A stretch of DNA of 38,304 nucleotides from CAZLMG01 sp964560765. Lineage in GTDB: Bacteria > Bdellovibrionota_B > Oligoflexia > Oligoflexales > CAZLMG01. A program made the translations under genes and the position numbers. Below are positions 26,601 to 33,250 of this stretch, one piece after another (within the stretch, counting starts at the first letter, position 1; every line of letters starts with the position of its first letter). The notes beneath the pieces were generated by a model. It had not been told where the DNA came from. It did no database searches and saw only the letters and a list, made by a program, of their open reading frames with translations. The stretch covers positions 1 through 38,304 of the forward strand of contig CAZLMG010000043.1 of NCBI GenBank assembly GCA_964560765.1. Direction: 5' to 3'.

Positions 26601-29600
26601 CATAGGTCGGAGATGTGATGCTGCCTTGATGGCCGCCAGGTGATGCCGTGGCTGCCGAGATGTCCACAGTGAGTTCTGTGTCTTCGCAACCATAACGATT
26701 GGTGATGTTGTTGTGGGCATCGACCAAGGAAACGTTCACCGAAAACGTGCTGCCGGCGACGGGATTGCCAATGGGGGTCGTGACGGCGACGCCGGTCGGC
26801 GTTGTTGCCAAAATGTTGATTTGGGTGATCGAGGCGGATTTTGCGCGCACGGCCAGTGTCAAGGTCCGATCGCCATTGCCGAGCGAGGTGTTTTCCGCAA
26901 GTGTCATGTCGAACGGGAATGCCGTTGTGCACAGGCCGCTTGTATTGAAGGTGCACGGCGTGGTGGTAGGTTGGCCAATGTTGGTATCAAGAGAGGTGGT
27001 GCTGATCGTGATCGTCTGGGCCGTCGGCGCCGAATAGGACATGACCTCTTCATTGTTTTGCCGTACTCGATACAGCTGAATGCTACTCACCGTAATGTTG
27101 TCGAGAGCTGCGTCGATGGGGCCGGGTGCCGGGTAGTTATGGGCGATGGCGATGCGAGAAACGCCGCCATACAATTGTGTCGAAGCCGTATGAACGGTGT
27201 CGCGGGTACAGGTCAACTGACCATCCAGAAAGCCCGTCGATGTCACTTGTGTGGATTGAGCAGCCGCCGTACTGTAACTCGCACCCGGTGCGCCATCACT
27301 GATCGCGCGCGCCGAGTGGGCATAGCTCCAGGAATCGCAGGCCAGGTTCGTGTGCAGATTGCCGTAAACGTCATACATAAATGCATAAACAGCTGGGCAG
27401 GTGACATTGGGTGATGAGGCGGCGCCGTTTTGCGTGCACTCCATCTCCGCAATCGGGACTTCTCCAGGTTCGGTACTGGCGTTGATGTTGTTGAGGTATA
27501 CGGCATTGGTCGTAGCTGGATTGACAGCCACATTGACGTTTGCCGTGATGCCATCACAGGCGGTGAATGTTAACGTATCCGTGCCGCGGAGATAGAGGAC
27601 AATGCCGGCGATGGAATAAGTGCCCAGGCTCGCCTGAGCATTATCTTGTGGTTGGATGGGGCTTGTCGCTGCCCCTTGGTGTCCGCCCGGCGAAGCTGCG
27701 CCACCGGAAATATCGAGATAATTGCTGGCAATGGTACAGTCCTTTGCTGTGCCAAGGCCATCGGTCAAATTGTTGAAAGCATCGCGCGTTCTGGCGGTGG
27801 CGGAAAAGGCGACACCAGCAGTCTTAGCGGTAATGGCGTCGATTTGCATCGTTGCGGCAGCTGCCGGGCGAATGTTGATGTTGTCGATGGTATCCGTCTT
27901 GGCAAACACCCTAAGAGTTATGATGCGATCCCCCAGCCGCGTATTGACGGGGAAGCTGGTCGGGGCTTGATTGCTTTCGTGCAGGGTCATATCGAAGGGT
28001 ATAGCCGTCGTGCAAATGCCGCTGGTATTGAAGGTGCAGGACGTCGTCGCCGGTTGGCCGATATCCGTATCGGCCGAATCGGTGCTGATGCCGATGGTGA
28101 CACTGGTGCCACTGCTGTATGTGTGCGCTTCTTCCATCCCACCGTGCTGCAAGAACAAACTAATGGCAGATACAGTGATGTTGTCGAGTCCGGCATAGAT
28201 CGGCGTTAGCGCCGATTCGTTATAGTTATGGGTCAGCTCGACGCGAGACACGCCACCATAAACGTTGACGTCACTAAAGGCGGTTCCCTTATCGCAGCGC
28301 AGCTCTCCGTCGATAAAGTTAGCGGCCGTCAGAGTATTGCTACGGACGCCACTGGCGGTGAAACTAGGGACAGTTGCCGCGCCGATGTGCGGTGTATACG
28401 ACCACGCGCAAGTTTCATCTGTCAGCCGATTACCATAGGCATCGTATGAGAAAGCGTACAGCGCACTGCAGGCCACTGTCGATGTCAGGTAGGTGCCATT
28501 GTTGTTGCACCGCAGTTCACTGATACCTGGGGCCACCGCCGCCATGGCAGGTTGCGTGTCGACTGTGTTGAAGTAGACGGCGTTCGCGACTGCGTGTTGC
28601 ACCGTGATCGCGGTGCCCTGACTGACCCCATTGCAGCCGGCAAATGTCAGGTTTTCTGTTCCGGATTTATACAGGCGGATGCCGTTGGCGACGAACTGGC
28701 TGGCAGTTGGGGTGATGCCTGTCAGAGATGAAAAAGATGTGGCTGTTCCTCCGCGTCCACCCGGAGAGGTGCTGCCGCCGGTGACACTAAGGGGATACGT
28801 GCTGCAGTTCTTGCTGGTGCCGCTACCATCCGTTGGATTGCCGTAGCTATCCGTAATGTCGACCGTGACGTTAAAACTGGCGCCAGCCGTGACGGGTCCA
28901 ATACTAGGCAGTTCAAAACGCGCCGGAACGTTGGGAATGATGGTGCCAATGCCCTCCGTTCGCCCGAAGCGGGTGATGGAACCACCGGCATTGCTCAGTG
29001 CAAAAATCACCGATTGATCGGGGATGGTTTCGGCTCTGTAAAAGGTGATGCTGCCAGTGGCGACCCCGTTGACAAAAGTGAGGGCGACGGGAAAGCCAAT
29101 CGTATTCCCCAGAGGTGAATTGTCCGGCGGGGTGCCATCCGCGTTGCCCCAGGTGCGAATCCCCGTGTTCAAAAAGAAATCTTCGTAGATTTCAATCTCG
29201 GCCGCGTAATTGATCGCCTCAATGCGAAAGGGGACGGAGACACCTGCTCGGACGGGAAAGCTTCCCGTGTAGGTGATCCGAAAAAAGTCGATGTTTGTGG
29301 TCGAGGTATAGATGAAAATTTCAGGCGAAGAAATTGTCGTTGAATTGAATGCGGGCTGCGATGCTGAGCTGACGATCATGCGATACATACCGCCGTAGTC
29401 GTAAGCAAAGTTATTAACGGTGACCTCGCCATTCGTCAGTGTCAGGTCGGCAATGGTGCCATCACCTAAGAGGGCACCCGGGACGGCGTTGCCATTGCTG
29501 AAGCGCAGACTGACTCGTGGGTCCGAAGGGCATCCTGTGGCGACGTTGCCGTATCGATCGCGGCATTGGATGATGGCGGTGAACAAAATGCTATGGTCTA

Positions 29601-30858
29601 TTGACGAGTCAGCCGTCTCGGGGGGGATCACGCCAAAGTGATGGGCGGCGGCCGGATTGACGCTGATGGCCGCAGAGGTACCGGTGACCACGACGTTATC
29701 ACTGCGCACCAAGCGAGCCCGAACTTGCGGCATGGCAGCGCTATTATAGCTGACAAATCCGGAAACTGCCCCCACGCCTTCTCTAAAGCTGACAACGCTC
29801 GAGGCTGGCAGCGTGAAGAGGTAACCCTCTGACGTCTCAGCGCTATTCAGTAGTGACCACGTTACAGTGGCCTGGCCAGTGAATGGTGTGCTCAAGTTAC
29901 CGTACTGATCACGCCCGGACAGTGTGACTTGAAACGCGTCGCCAGCCTTGGTGCTGCCACTGACGCTGGTCACGACGTCGAAAGTTGCAGGTTGACCAGG
30001 CTCGACTTCATAGTCCATCGCCAGCGGTGAACCGTCAGCCATGGACCAGGTAAACATGCCGGTACCCGGGGTGCCGCCCGGAGTGACGCGGATGCCCTGG
30101 CCATCGGCCGTTAAGGTCACGCGGGACTGTAAAACACCAGTAGCCCCCAAGAATGTGGCAGCCGGTGGTGCCTGGTCTTTGTAGTTGCCGCCCGCATCGA
30201 CGGGCGAAAGATAGAGCGAGACGGGATCGTCGTCGGCAGTAAAGGTTGCCACAACGTCTACCTTGGTGATGTCATCGGGGTTCGCTTGCCCGCGGGTGCG
30301 GGCGCGCGCGCCCGACGCCGGTCCACCCTTGCCGTTCGCCAGCGTCAAGTAATTGGCTGAGCTAGGGGTGATGGTGATGCTACCTTTACCGGTCATGCCG
30401 GTACTGGTTTCCGTTAGGCTGAGATTGGTCATCTGCTCGGCGCGCATGATGTACGGACCGCCGCTCACGAGGCAGCGCCCTTTGGTGAAGGTGCAGGTGA
30501 ACTCCGTCGGTGGCAGCATGTCGGCGAAGTTGCCCCACGAAGCCTCGATCTGCCCATCCCAACGCAAACTCAAATCGCCGTTGAACTCATAAACCTGGAC
30601 CTGGCGCAAATCGCGTGCGACGACAAACCAGTCAAAGGGAGCTCCGGCTTCTTCCTGGCCTTCGTTCGTGGTGGTGAGGTGGAATGTTGCGAGTTCGCCG
30701 TTGCGACCGCTGGTCGAAAAGCCTGCGGGGTAGACCTTCTTGGCAACCGACTTGTCAGCAGAAGGCGGCTTCGAGCAAGAGACCGCACCCAACGCAGCGC
30801 TCGCGGCAAAAGCCAGCGCTATGATGCGTACCCGGTGCTGAAGTTCGCGAAAATGCAT
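23695..30858 (-). CDS. giant Ig-like repeat surface lipoprotein
   Basis: 2387 residues. The leader MHFRELQHRVRIIALAFAAS...AVSC ends at Cys28, so lipid anchoring is likely. The chain is a string of beta-sandwich, Ig-like modules marked by repeated D-x-Y-G-N loops (GRDQYGN 316, CRDRYGN 432, ITDSYGN 668, AFDPYDN 1745, DIYGN 1881). Residues 657-1727 hold three copies of a ~355-residue super-repeat; a fourth, partial copy is at 2071-2275. Recurrent signatures are YAFxYDxYGN, a C-xx-WSY motif, GGVSRIxxxHNY, LDNITVS and CTFNTSGxCTTxxPFDMTL, with many paired Cys that suggest disulfides. The last ~110 residues are Cys-rich (TCGTSLAAGSSC), like HYDIN-type or choice-of-anchor modules. GAGG lies 7 bases before the ATG. 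Known giant Ig-like proteins act as adhesins or surface fibres; the role here is inferred. No LPXTG motif, autotransporter barrel or RTX repeats are seen. Confidence 0.88.
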   Translation of the reverse strand: MHFRELQHRVRIIALAFAASAALGAVSCSKPPSADKSVAKKVYPAGFSTSGRNGELATFHLTTTNEGQEEAGAPFDWFVVARDLRQVQVYEFNGDLSLRWDGQIEASWGNFADMLPPTEFTCTFTKGRCLVSGGPYIMRAEQMTNLSLTETSTGMTGKGSITITPSSANYLTLANGKGGPASGARARTRGQANPDDITKVDVVATFTADDDPVSLYLSPVDAGGNYKDQAPPAATFLGATGVLQSRVTLTADGQGIRVTPGGTPGTGMFTWSMADGSPLAMDYEVEPGQPATFDVVTSVSGSTKAGDAFQVTLSGRDQYGNLSTPFTGQATVTWSLLNSAETSEGYLFTLPASSVVSFREGVGAVSGFVSYNSAAMPQVRARLVRSDNVVVTGTSAAISVNPAAAHHFGVIPPETADSSIDHSILFTAIIQCRDRYGNVATGCPSDPRVSLRFSNGNAVPGALLGDGTIADLTLTNGEVTVNNFAYDYGGMYRMIVSSASQPAFNSTTISSPEIFIYTSTTNIDFFRITYTGSFPVRAGVSVPFRIEAINYAAEIEIYEDFFLNTGIRTWGNADGTPPDNSPLGNTIGFPVALTFVNGVATGSITFYRAETIPDQSVIFALSNAGGSITRFGRTEGIGTIIPNVPARFELPSIGPVTAGASFNVTVDITDSYGNPTDGSGTSKNCSTYPLSVTGGSTSPGGRGGTATSFSSLTGITPTASQFVANGIRLYKSGTENLTFAGCNGVSQGTAITVQHAVANAVYFNTVDTQPAMAAVAPGISELRCNNNGTYLTSTVACSALYAFSYDAYGNRLTDETCAWSYTPHIGAATVPSFTASGVRSNTLTAANFIDGELRCDKGTAFSDVNVYGGVSRVELTHNYNESALTPIYAGLDNITVSAISLFLQHGGMEEAHTYSSGTSVTIGISTDSADTDIGQPATTSCTFNTSGICTTAIPFDMTLHESNQAPTSFPVNTRLGDRIITLRVFAKTDTIDNINIRPAAAATMQIDAITAKTAGVAFSATARTRDAFNNLTDGLGTAKDCTIASNYLDISGGAASPGGHQGAATSPIQPQDNAQASLGTYSIAGIVLYLRGTDTLTFTACDGITANVNVAVNPATTNAVYLNNINASTEPGEVPIAEMECTQNGAASSPNVTCPAVYAFMYDVYGNLHTNLACDSWSYAHSARAISDGAPGASYSTAAAQSTQVTSTGFLDGQLTCTRDTVHTASTQLYGGVSRIAIAHNYPAPGPIDAALDNITVSSIQLYRVRQNNEEVMSYSAPTAQTITISTTSLDTNIGQPTTTPCTFNTSGLCTTAFPFDMTLAENTSLGNGDRTLTLAVRAKSASITQINILATTPTGVAVTTPIGNPVAGSTFSVNVSLVDAHNNITNRYGCEDTELTVDISAATASPGGHQGSITSPTYGGAAVFSDNTPPGHFLSTSMTLYNATVAQIVSFTISDTASPSNPGGDGSCDALIGSNKTIAVPITLTPAAANARYFSLVNDPASVPTAQVPPMTTELQCHNTFVTGAGDTACDPIYYFAWDAYGNLRTTGCPAWSYSNISGSGNPAGATGSGASRTITHTSYLDGNLTCTDNSVAAQILLWGGVSRIATTRSPTGATLNLSAGNNNLSLTGIQAYHRRNNVESVSNDLSGARQVAIVTDLLQGDQNLGVANPFSCTFNGTGFCATSQGLDLITMDSGKMLSFVLYSAADTISSLAVGPATPSRYELVDVTGTDVVAGEAFDMRVRAFDPYDNLATNFNGSDTLTFAWIGTTATSSANPSGNTTGGAIPAPRVWNFTNGVATSADQPFALFNARDGTITLDLVSASSGRTTNVDVSGFNVDPAAIDYVKIHTSASTATVWSSELGNHTMPSTSTLTVYGHAYDIYGNRVGAASGNWSGTGEIDGRLGGTTTGVSQVTLSPNTAGSGVITLNSGGKTDSTGTITINPGALSYFALTVNGGPSVQAGETFSVTVTAKDVNNNTILTDNTDHNLTWTWNGASNAPSGTAPKKLANGNRAFTAGQFTSDATDFALYNASNSGVTLTVAEAGANGTSSALSVASGPAASLVADTLGTQTAGTAFNLTARVLDAYQNQLESNCGTLSITNPGGNTSSGLYGGSATGPTLPGATSHDYPGHFTASVTLFKAGTNTLNLSACGHNTSKGYSVEANDTPNTIYLSQFSSPPAPGGHLNAINCSVGTTVTCPTLYSYAWDDYGNEIGPGFQCASWSYTDSNGVPYNAVPPGLSNTANAHTTQVTSSTYHVNGSVTCTTGTTAATTMNLTKINKNYGWSCSNWSCSANKPISVCTLNNTSGYDLDGISTFMPNAPYVGDTCGTSLAAGSSCLATFEGSVGSPSGSISVNATIGAAHVTYANIQDPAGAVVQGGAPAPSCP
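24034..24648 (-). repeat. partial super-repeat copy D of the giant lipoprotein (residues 2071-2275)
   Basis: Holds the first part of the unit only: TAGTAFNLTARVLDAYQN, NTIYLSQFS, YSYAWDDYGN with CASWSY, and VNGSVTC. It then breaks off where the GGVSR segment should follow and passes into the Cys-rich C-terminal domain. Confidence 0.75.
25678..26760 (-). repeat. super-repeat copy C of the giant lipoprotein (residues 1367-1727)
   Basis: The same order but more diverged: DAHNNITNRYGC, NARYFSLVN, YYFAWDAYGN with CPAWSY, YLDGNLTC, WGGVSRIATTRS, NNLSLTGIQAY, CTFNGTGFCATSQGLDL. SPGGHQG is shared almost exactly with copy B. Confidence 0.8.
26761..27822 (-). repeat. super-repeat copy B of the giant lipoprotein (residues 1013-1366)
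   Basis: The same module order as copy A: AFNNLTDGLGTAKDC, NAVYLNNIN, YAFMYDVYGN with CDSWSY, FLDGQLTC, YGGVSRIAIAHNY, LDNITVSSIQL, CTFNTSGLCTTAFPFDMTL. DNA similarity to copy A is evident around the CTFNTSG segment (about 26905-26990 against 27990-28075). Confidence 0.85.
27829..28890 (-). repeat. super-repeat copy A of the giant lipoprotein (residues 657-1010)
   Basis: Begins with an Ig-like module (TAGASFNVTVDITDSYGN). It then runs through NAVYFNTVD, YAFSYDAYGN with CAWSY, FIDGELRC, YGGVSRVELTHNY, LDNITVSAISL and CTFNTSGICTTAIPFDMTL. The order and spacing match copies B and C. Confidence 0.85.
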
Positions 30859-30874
30859 CCGAAAGCCTCGTTGG

Positions 30875-30890
30875 GATCATAAGTATGATC
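30875..30890. promoter_or_regulatory. palindrome in the leader of the giant lipoprotein gene
   Basis: GATCATA-AG-TATGATC: 7-bp perfect arms around 2 bases, 17 bp upstream of the start codon. It would lie inside the transcribed leader if the candidate promoter at 30932-30960 is used, so it could be an operator or an RNA structure close to the ribosome site. Confidence 0.4.
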
Positions 30891-30931
30891 GGCATCCTGT
30901 GGGTGACTTTAATGAAATCCTGCGATTGGAA

Positions 30932-30960
30932 ATAATAGTCTTTGATATTGGGCTGTTGAA
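30932..30960 (-). promoter_or_regulatory. candidate promoter for the giant lipoprotein gene
   Basis: Minus strand TTCAAC (30955-30960), 17 bp, TATTAT (30932-30937). The -10 matches 5/6, the -35 only 3/6. It lies in the 228-bp gap after the upstream lipoprotein gene. The region from about 30961 to 31086 shows nothing else. Confidence 0.3.
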
Positions 30961-31086
30961 GATGATTTAGGGATGGGGTTTTGGCTCGGGTTTCTCGTTG
31001 CGCGCGCCCGTTCTGGTGGGCGATGGGGTTAGGGCGGTGTCGAGTTCCTGGACATCCACCCATCCGCAAAAGCTCGTCAAGGGAAT

Positions 31087-32049
31087 CTAACGAAGTGTGG
31101 CCGACGCTTCGAGTTCTGCGCGCAGGAGTGCGTCAAAGGCAGCGCTGGTGAGTTTATAGCGCGCCTGTAAAGCGGCGCGCGACACATCGTTGCAATAAAA
31201 GGAATCGACGGTTTCTGCATAGACGATGTCTGGAAACATTTCGCTATCGATCTTATCAAGAGTTGATTTTAAGGCGGTGACCCGTTTGGTTCCTGCTGCT
31301 TCCGCGCCTTGCGAGTTGAGGTCAGCGAGAAATTCGTCGCTCAGAATGCGGCGAGTTTGCAGCAGATTAGTGTACGCCTCACGCACGGTTGCCGCCTGCT
31401 TTTCTAACTTTTCGTCACCTTTTAGATCTGCGTTATTGAGCTTTTCGACCCATGCTTCGGCGCGAGTTCGAGAGTAACGGCTATAGACCAAGGCCATTAA
31501 GCGAAGAGTATCGGTGCGAATCACGGCATCGCGAGTCGGCCACTGTCCAGCGGCGGCTTGCCAATAATACAGCACGGGCGCACCGTCCTTTGGTGCGTGC
31601 ATGCACGAATACAAGGGTCTCTGCGCATCATATCTCTGGAAGTATTCGTTGAGCGCCGCCCGTTCTGCCAAGGGCGACTCCTCGCCGCCGCATTCTTTAG
31701 GCTCGCTTTCGACGGCGCGTATGGTTGTGCCAGCTGCTTTCACGAGCACCAAAAGATTTTCGGGAGCTAAGGTGAGAGTTTCGGCCAGGGCTTTGCGCTC
31801 AGTATCGGTCCCCGGAAAGCGTTCACCTTCTTGTAGCCAAGCAAGATGCTTCTCCACTTGTGCCTTGAAGTCCGCAGAGTCTCTGACGGTGGCGCTGGCC
31901 TCACAGGGCTGGGCTGCGGCCGAACCGCCGCCGACAAGATCGTCTAGGGTTCGAGCATCACTCTGGCCGCCGCCGTGTTGCTTTTTGCACCCGGCAACGA
32001 CGAGCAAGCTAGATAGCGTCCATGTCAGGTATTGAGAGCTGGCGCGCAT
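31087..32049 (-). CDS. lipoprotein, helical, unknown function
   Basis: 320 residues with a clean lipobox: LLVVAGC, Cys21. After a Gly-rich linker the mature chain is mostly alpha-helical and charged (FKAQVEKHLAWLQEGERFPG, KLEKQAATVREAYTNLLQTRRIL, FDALLRAELEAS). There are Cys pairs at about C44/C118 and C149/C287. I recognise no family. GAGGGAG lies 8 bases before the ATG. It starts 15 bp after the repeat-bearing lipoprotein, so the two are certainly co-transcribed. Confidence 0.8.
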   Translation of the reverse strand: MRASSQYLTWTLSSLLVVAGCKKQHGGGQSDARTLDDLVGGGSAAAQPCEASATVRDSADFKAQVEKHLAWLQEGERFPGTDTERKALAETLTLAPENLLVLVKAAGTTIRAVESEPKECGGEESPLAERAALNEYFQRYDAQRPLYSCMHAPKDGAPVLYYWQAAAGQWPTRDAVIRTDTLRLMALVYSRYSRTRAEAWVEKLNNADLKGDEKLEKQAATVREAYTNLLQTRRILSDEFLADLNSQGAEAAGTKRVTALKSTLDKIDSEMFPDIVYAETVDSFYCNDVSRAALQARYKLTSAAFDALLRAELEASATLR

Positions 32050-32064
32050 CGTTTGGACTCCCTC

Positions 32065-33123
32065 TTAGTAACCTGGAATGCCGGTGTTGCCGGGATTAGT
32101 ATTGTTAAACGGGTTCTGATTGAATCCATTGTACCCTGGCATACCGGGCGTCAATGTGGACCCAGGGAACTGCGTGTTGCCGGGGAACTGCGTGTTGCCG
32201 GGGAACTGCGTGTTGCCGGGGAACTGGGTGTTGCCCGGGAACTGAGTATTGCCCGGGAACTGAGTATTGCCCGGGAACTGGGTGTTATAAGGATTTTGCC
32301 CAATGCCAGGATAGCCGGACATACCTGTATAACCAGACAAAGGATTGGTACCAAACCCGGAGTTAAAGGGGCCATTCTGTGTGCCGCCGAGGAGAGGCAA
32401 AAGCTGGGTCATGTCGCCATTCCCCTGCAGGACATTCAAAATGACGGGAAGAGCGGCGAGTAGGCGAATGGTGGAGCTGCCACCTGTCGGTTGATTCCCG
32501 TAGGGGTACTGACCGTAAATCCCTCCACCCTGCATGCTCCAGCTCAAGGTTCGAACTTCGTCATATTGACCAGGGAAATTGAAGTCGTTGCAATTTCCGC
32601 CACCACCGACGGTTTGGCAGCGTGTCATGTCACGAACGGATACACGCAAAGTCCCCGCCGCCGGGTCGTTTGTCTGAGGCGTCCAATTCACCGAAACGTT
32701 GCTGGTGCGAGCGCCCATCAATTGCAAGCGCTGCGGGTGTGGGGTTGGCACAACGTCAAAGACGGTATACTGCCGCATTCCGGATTGCGACCTTGCCGTA
32801 AACATCCAGTTTACAGGCTGGTTTGGGATTACTTGGAGAGTTGTGCCGATGGCGCCAGAAACAGTGACCTCAAACTGTCCGGGAGGACAGTTCTGTTGCG
32901 TGCATTCGCCGGTTTGTCCGAATCCAGACGATGTCGTCCACGGGTTATAAGTCGATGGTGAACCGCTGCTGGAATATGGTGAACCACTGCTACCATATGG
33001 GTATTGATAGTTTGAACTAGGACGTTTGGGTGCGGCACTTTGCTGCTCTTGTTTGCAGCCCGAGCCCATCGCCAAGGCCAAGCCGAGCGCAGACATGATG
33101 AATACTGAAAAGTGGGTACTCAT
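32065..33123 (-). CDS. lipoprotein with C-terminal NTQFPG hexapeptide repeats
   Basis: 352 residues. The signal peptide ends at the lipobox (GSGC, Cys23). A Ser/Tyr/Pro/Gly-rich linker (about 30-70) precedes a compact domain (about 75-200) that looks like an Ig/PKD-type beta sandwich (QFEVTVSGAIGTTLQVIPNQPVNW, YTVFDVVPTPHPQRLQ, GTLRVSVRDMTRC). The C-terminal ~110 residues are Gly/Asn/Pro/Phe-rich with seven tandem NTQFPG units, and look disordered and sticky. GGGGA lies about 8 bases before the ATG. It heads a run of surface-protein genes and may help anchor or assemble them. Confidence 0.82.
   Translation of the reverse strand: MSTHFSVFIMSALGLALAMGSGCKQEQQSAAPKRPSSNYQYPYGSSGSPYSSSGSPSTYNPWTTSSGFGQTGECTQQNCPPGQFEVTVSGAIGTTLQVIPNQPVNWMFTARSQSGMRQYTVFDVVPTPHPQRLQLMGARTSNVSVNWTPQTNDPAAGTLRVSVRDMTRCQTVGGGGNCNDFNFPGQYDEVRTLSWSMQGGGIYGQYPYGNQPTGGSSTIRLLAALPVILNVLQGNGDMTQLLPLLGGTQNGPFNSGFGTNPLSGYTGMSGYPGIGQNPYNTQFPGNTQFPGNTQFPGNTQFPGNTQFPGNTQFPGNTQFPGSTLTPGMPGYNGFNQNPFNNTNPGNTGIPGY
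32161..32286 (-). repeat. seven 18-bp in-frame tandem repeats (NTQFPG)
   Basis: Seven contiguous 18-bp units inside the lipoprotein gene. The three at the 3' end of the gene are identical (GTGTTGCCGGGGAACTGC in plus orientation) and the others differ mainly at third positions. The 18-bp unit keeps frame whatever the copy number, so length can vary by slippage without loss of the protein. Confidence 0.95.
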
Positions 33124-33159
33124 AGCCAGGTCCCCTATGCGACAAAACCGTTCGTCTCC

Positions 33160-33186
33160 CTATCGGCGGTTGCTAAAAATCCTAAA
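33160..33186 (-). promoter_or_regulatory. possible sigma-28-like promoter before the lipoprotein run
   Basis: The minus strand has GCCGATAG (33160-33167), 7/8 of the FliA -10, with TTTA exactly 15 bp upstream (33183-33186), only 2/4 of the -35. If real, the surface lipoproteins would be co-regulated with motility. Weak. Confidence 0.2.
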
Positions 33187-33213
33187 TAGGCGAAACGACT
33201 CAGCACGACCTCT

Positions 33214-33237
33214 GGTGACCCCTTCTGTGGGGCCACC
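33214..33237 (-). terminator. hairpin after proS
   Basis: GGTG-A-CCCC and GGGG-C-CACC form a 9-bp stem with one mismatch around a 6-base loop, 13 bp past the proS stop. No T-run follows in the proS direction, so strength is uncertain. Confidence 0.4.
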
Positions 33238-33250
33238 AAGGCTAGCGTCA

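Noticed and set aside
26713..27414. 233-codon plus-strand ORF inside the giant lipoprotein gene
   Set aside because: Antisense shadow: Arg/Gly/Cys-rich, no ribosome site, repeated in fragmentary form over the other super-repeat copies.
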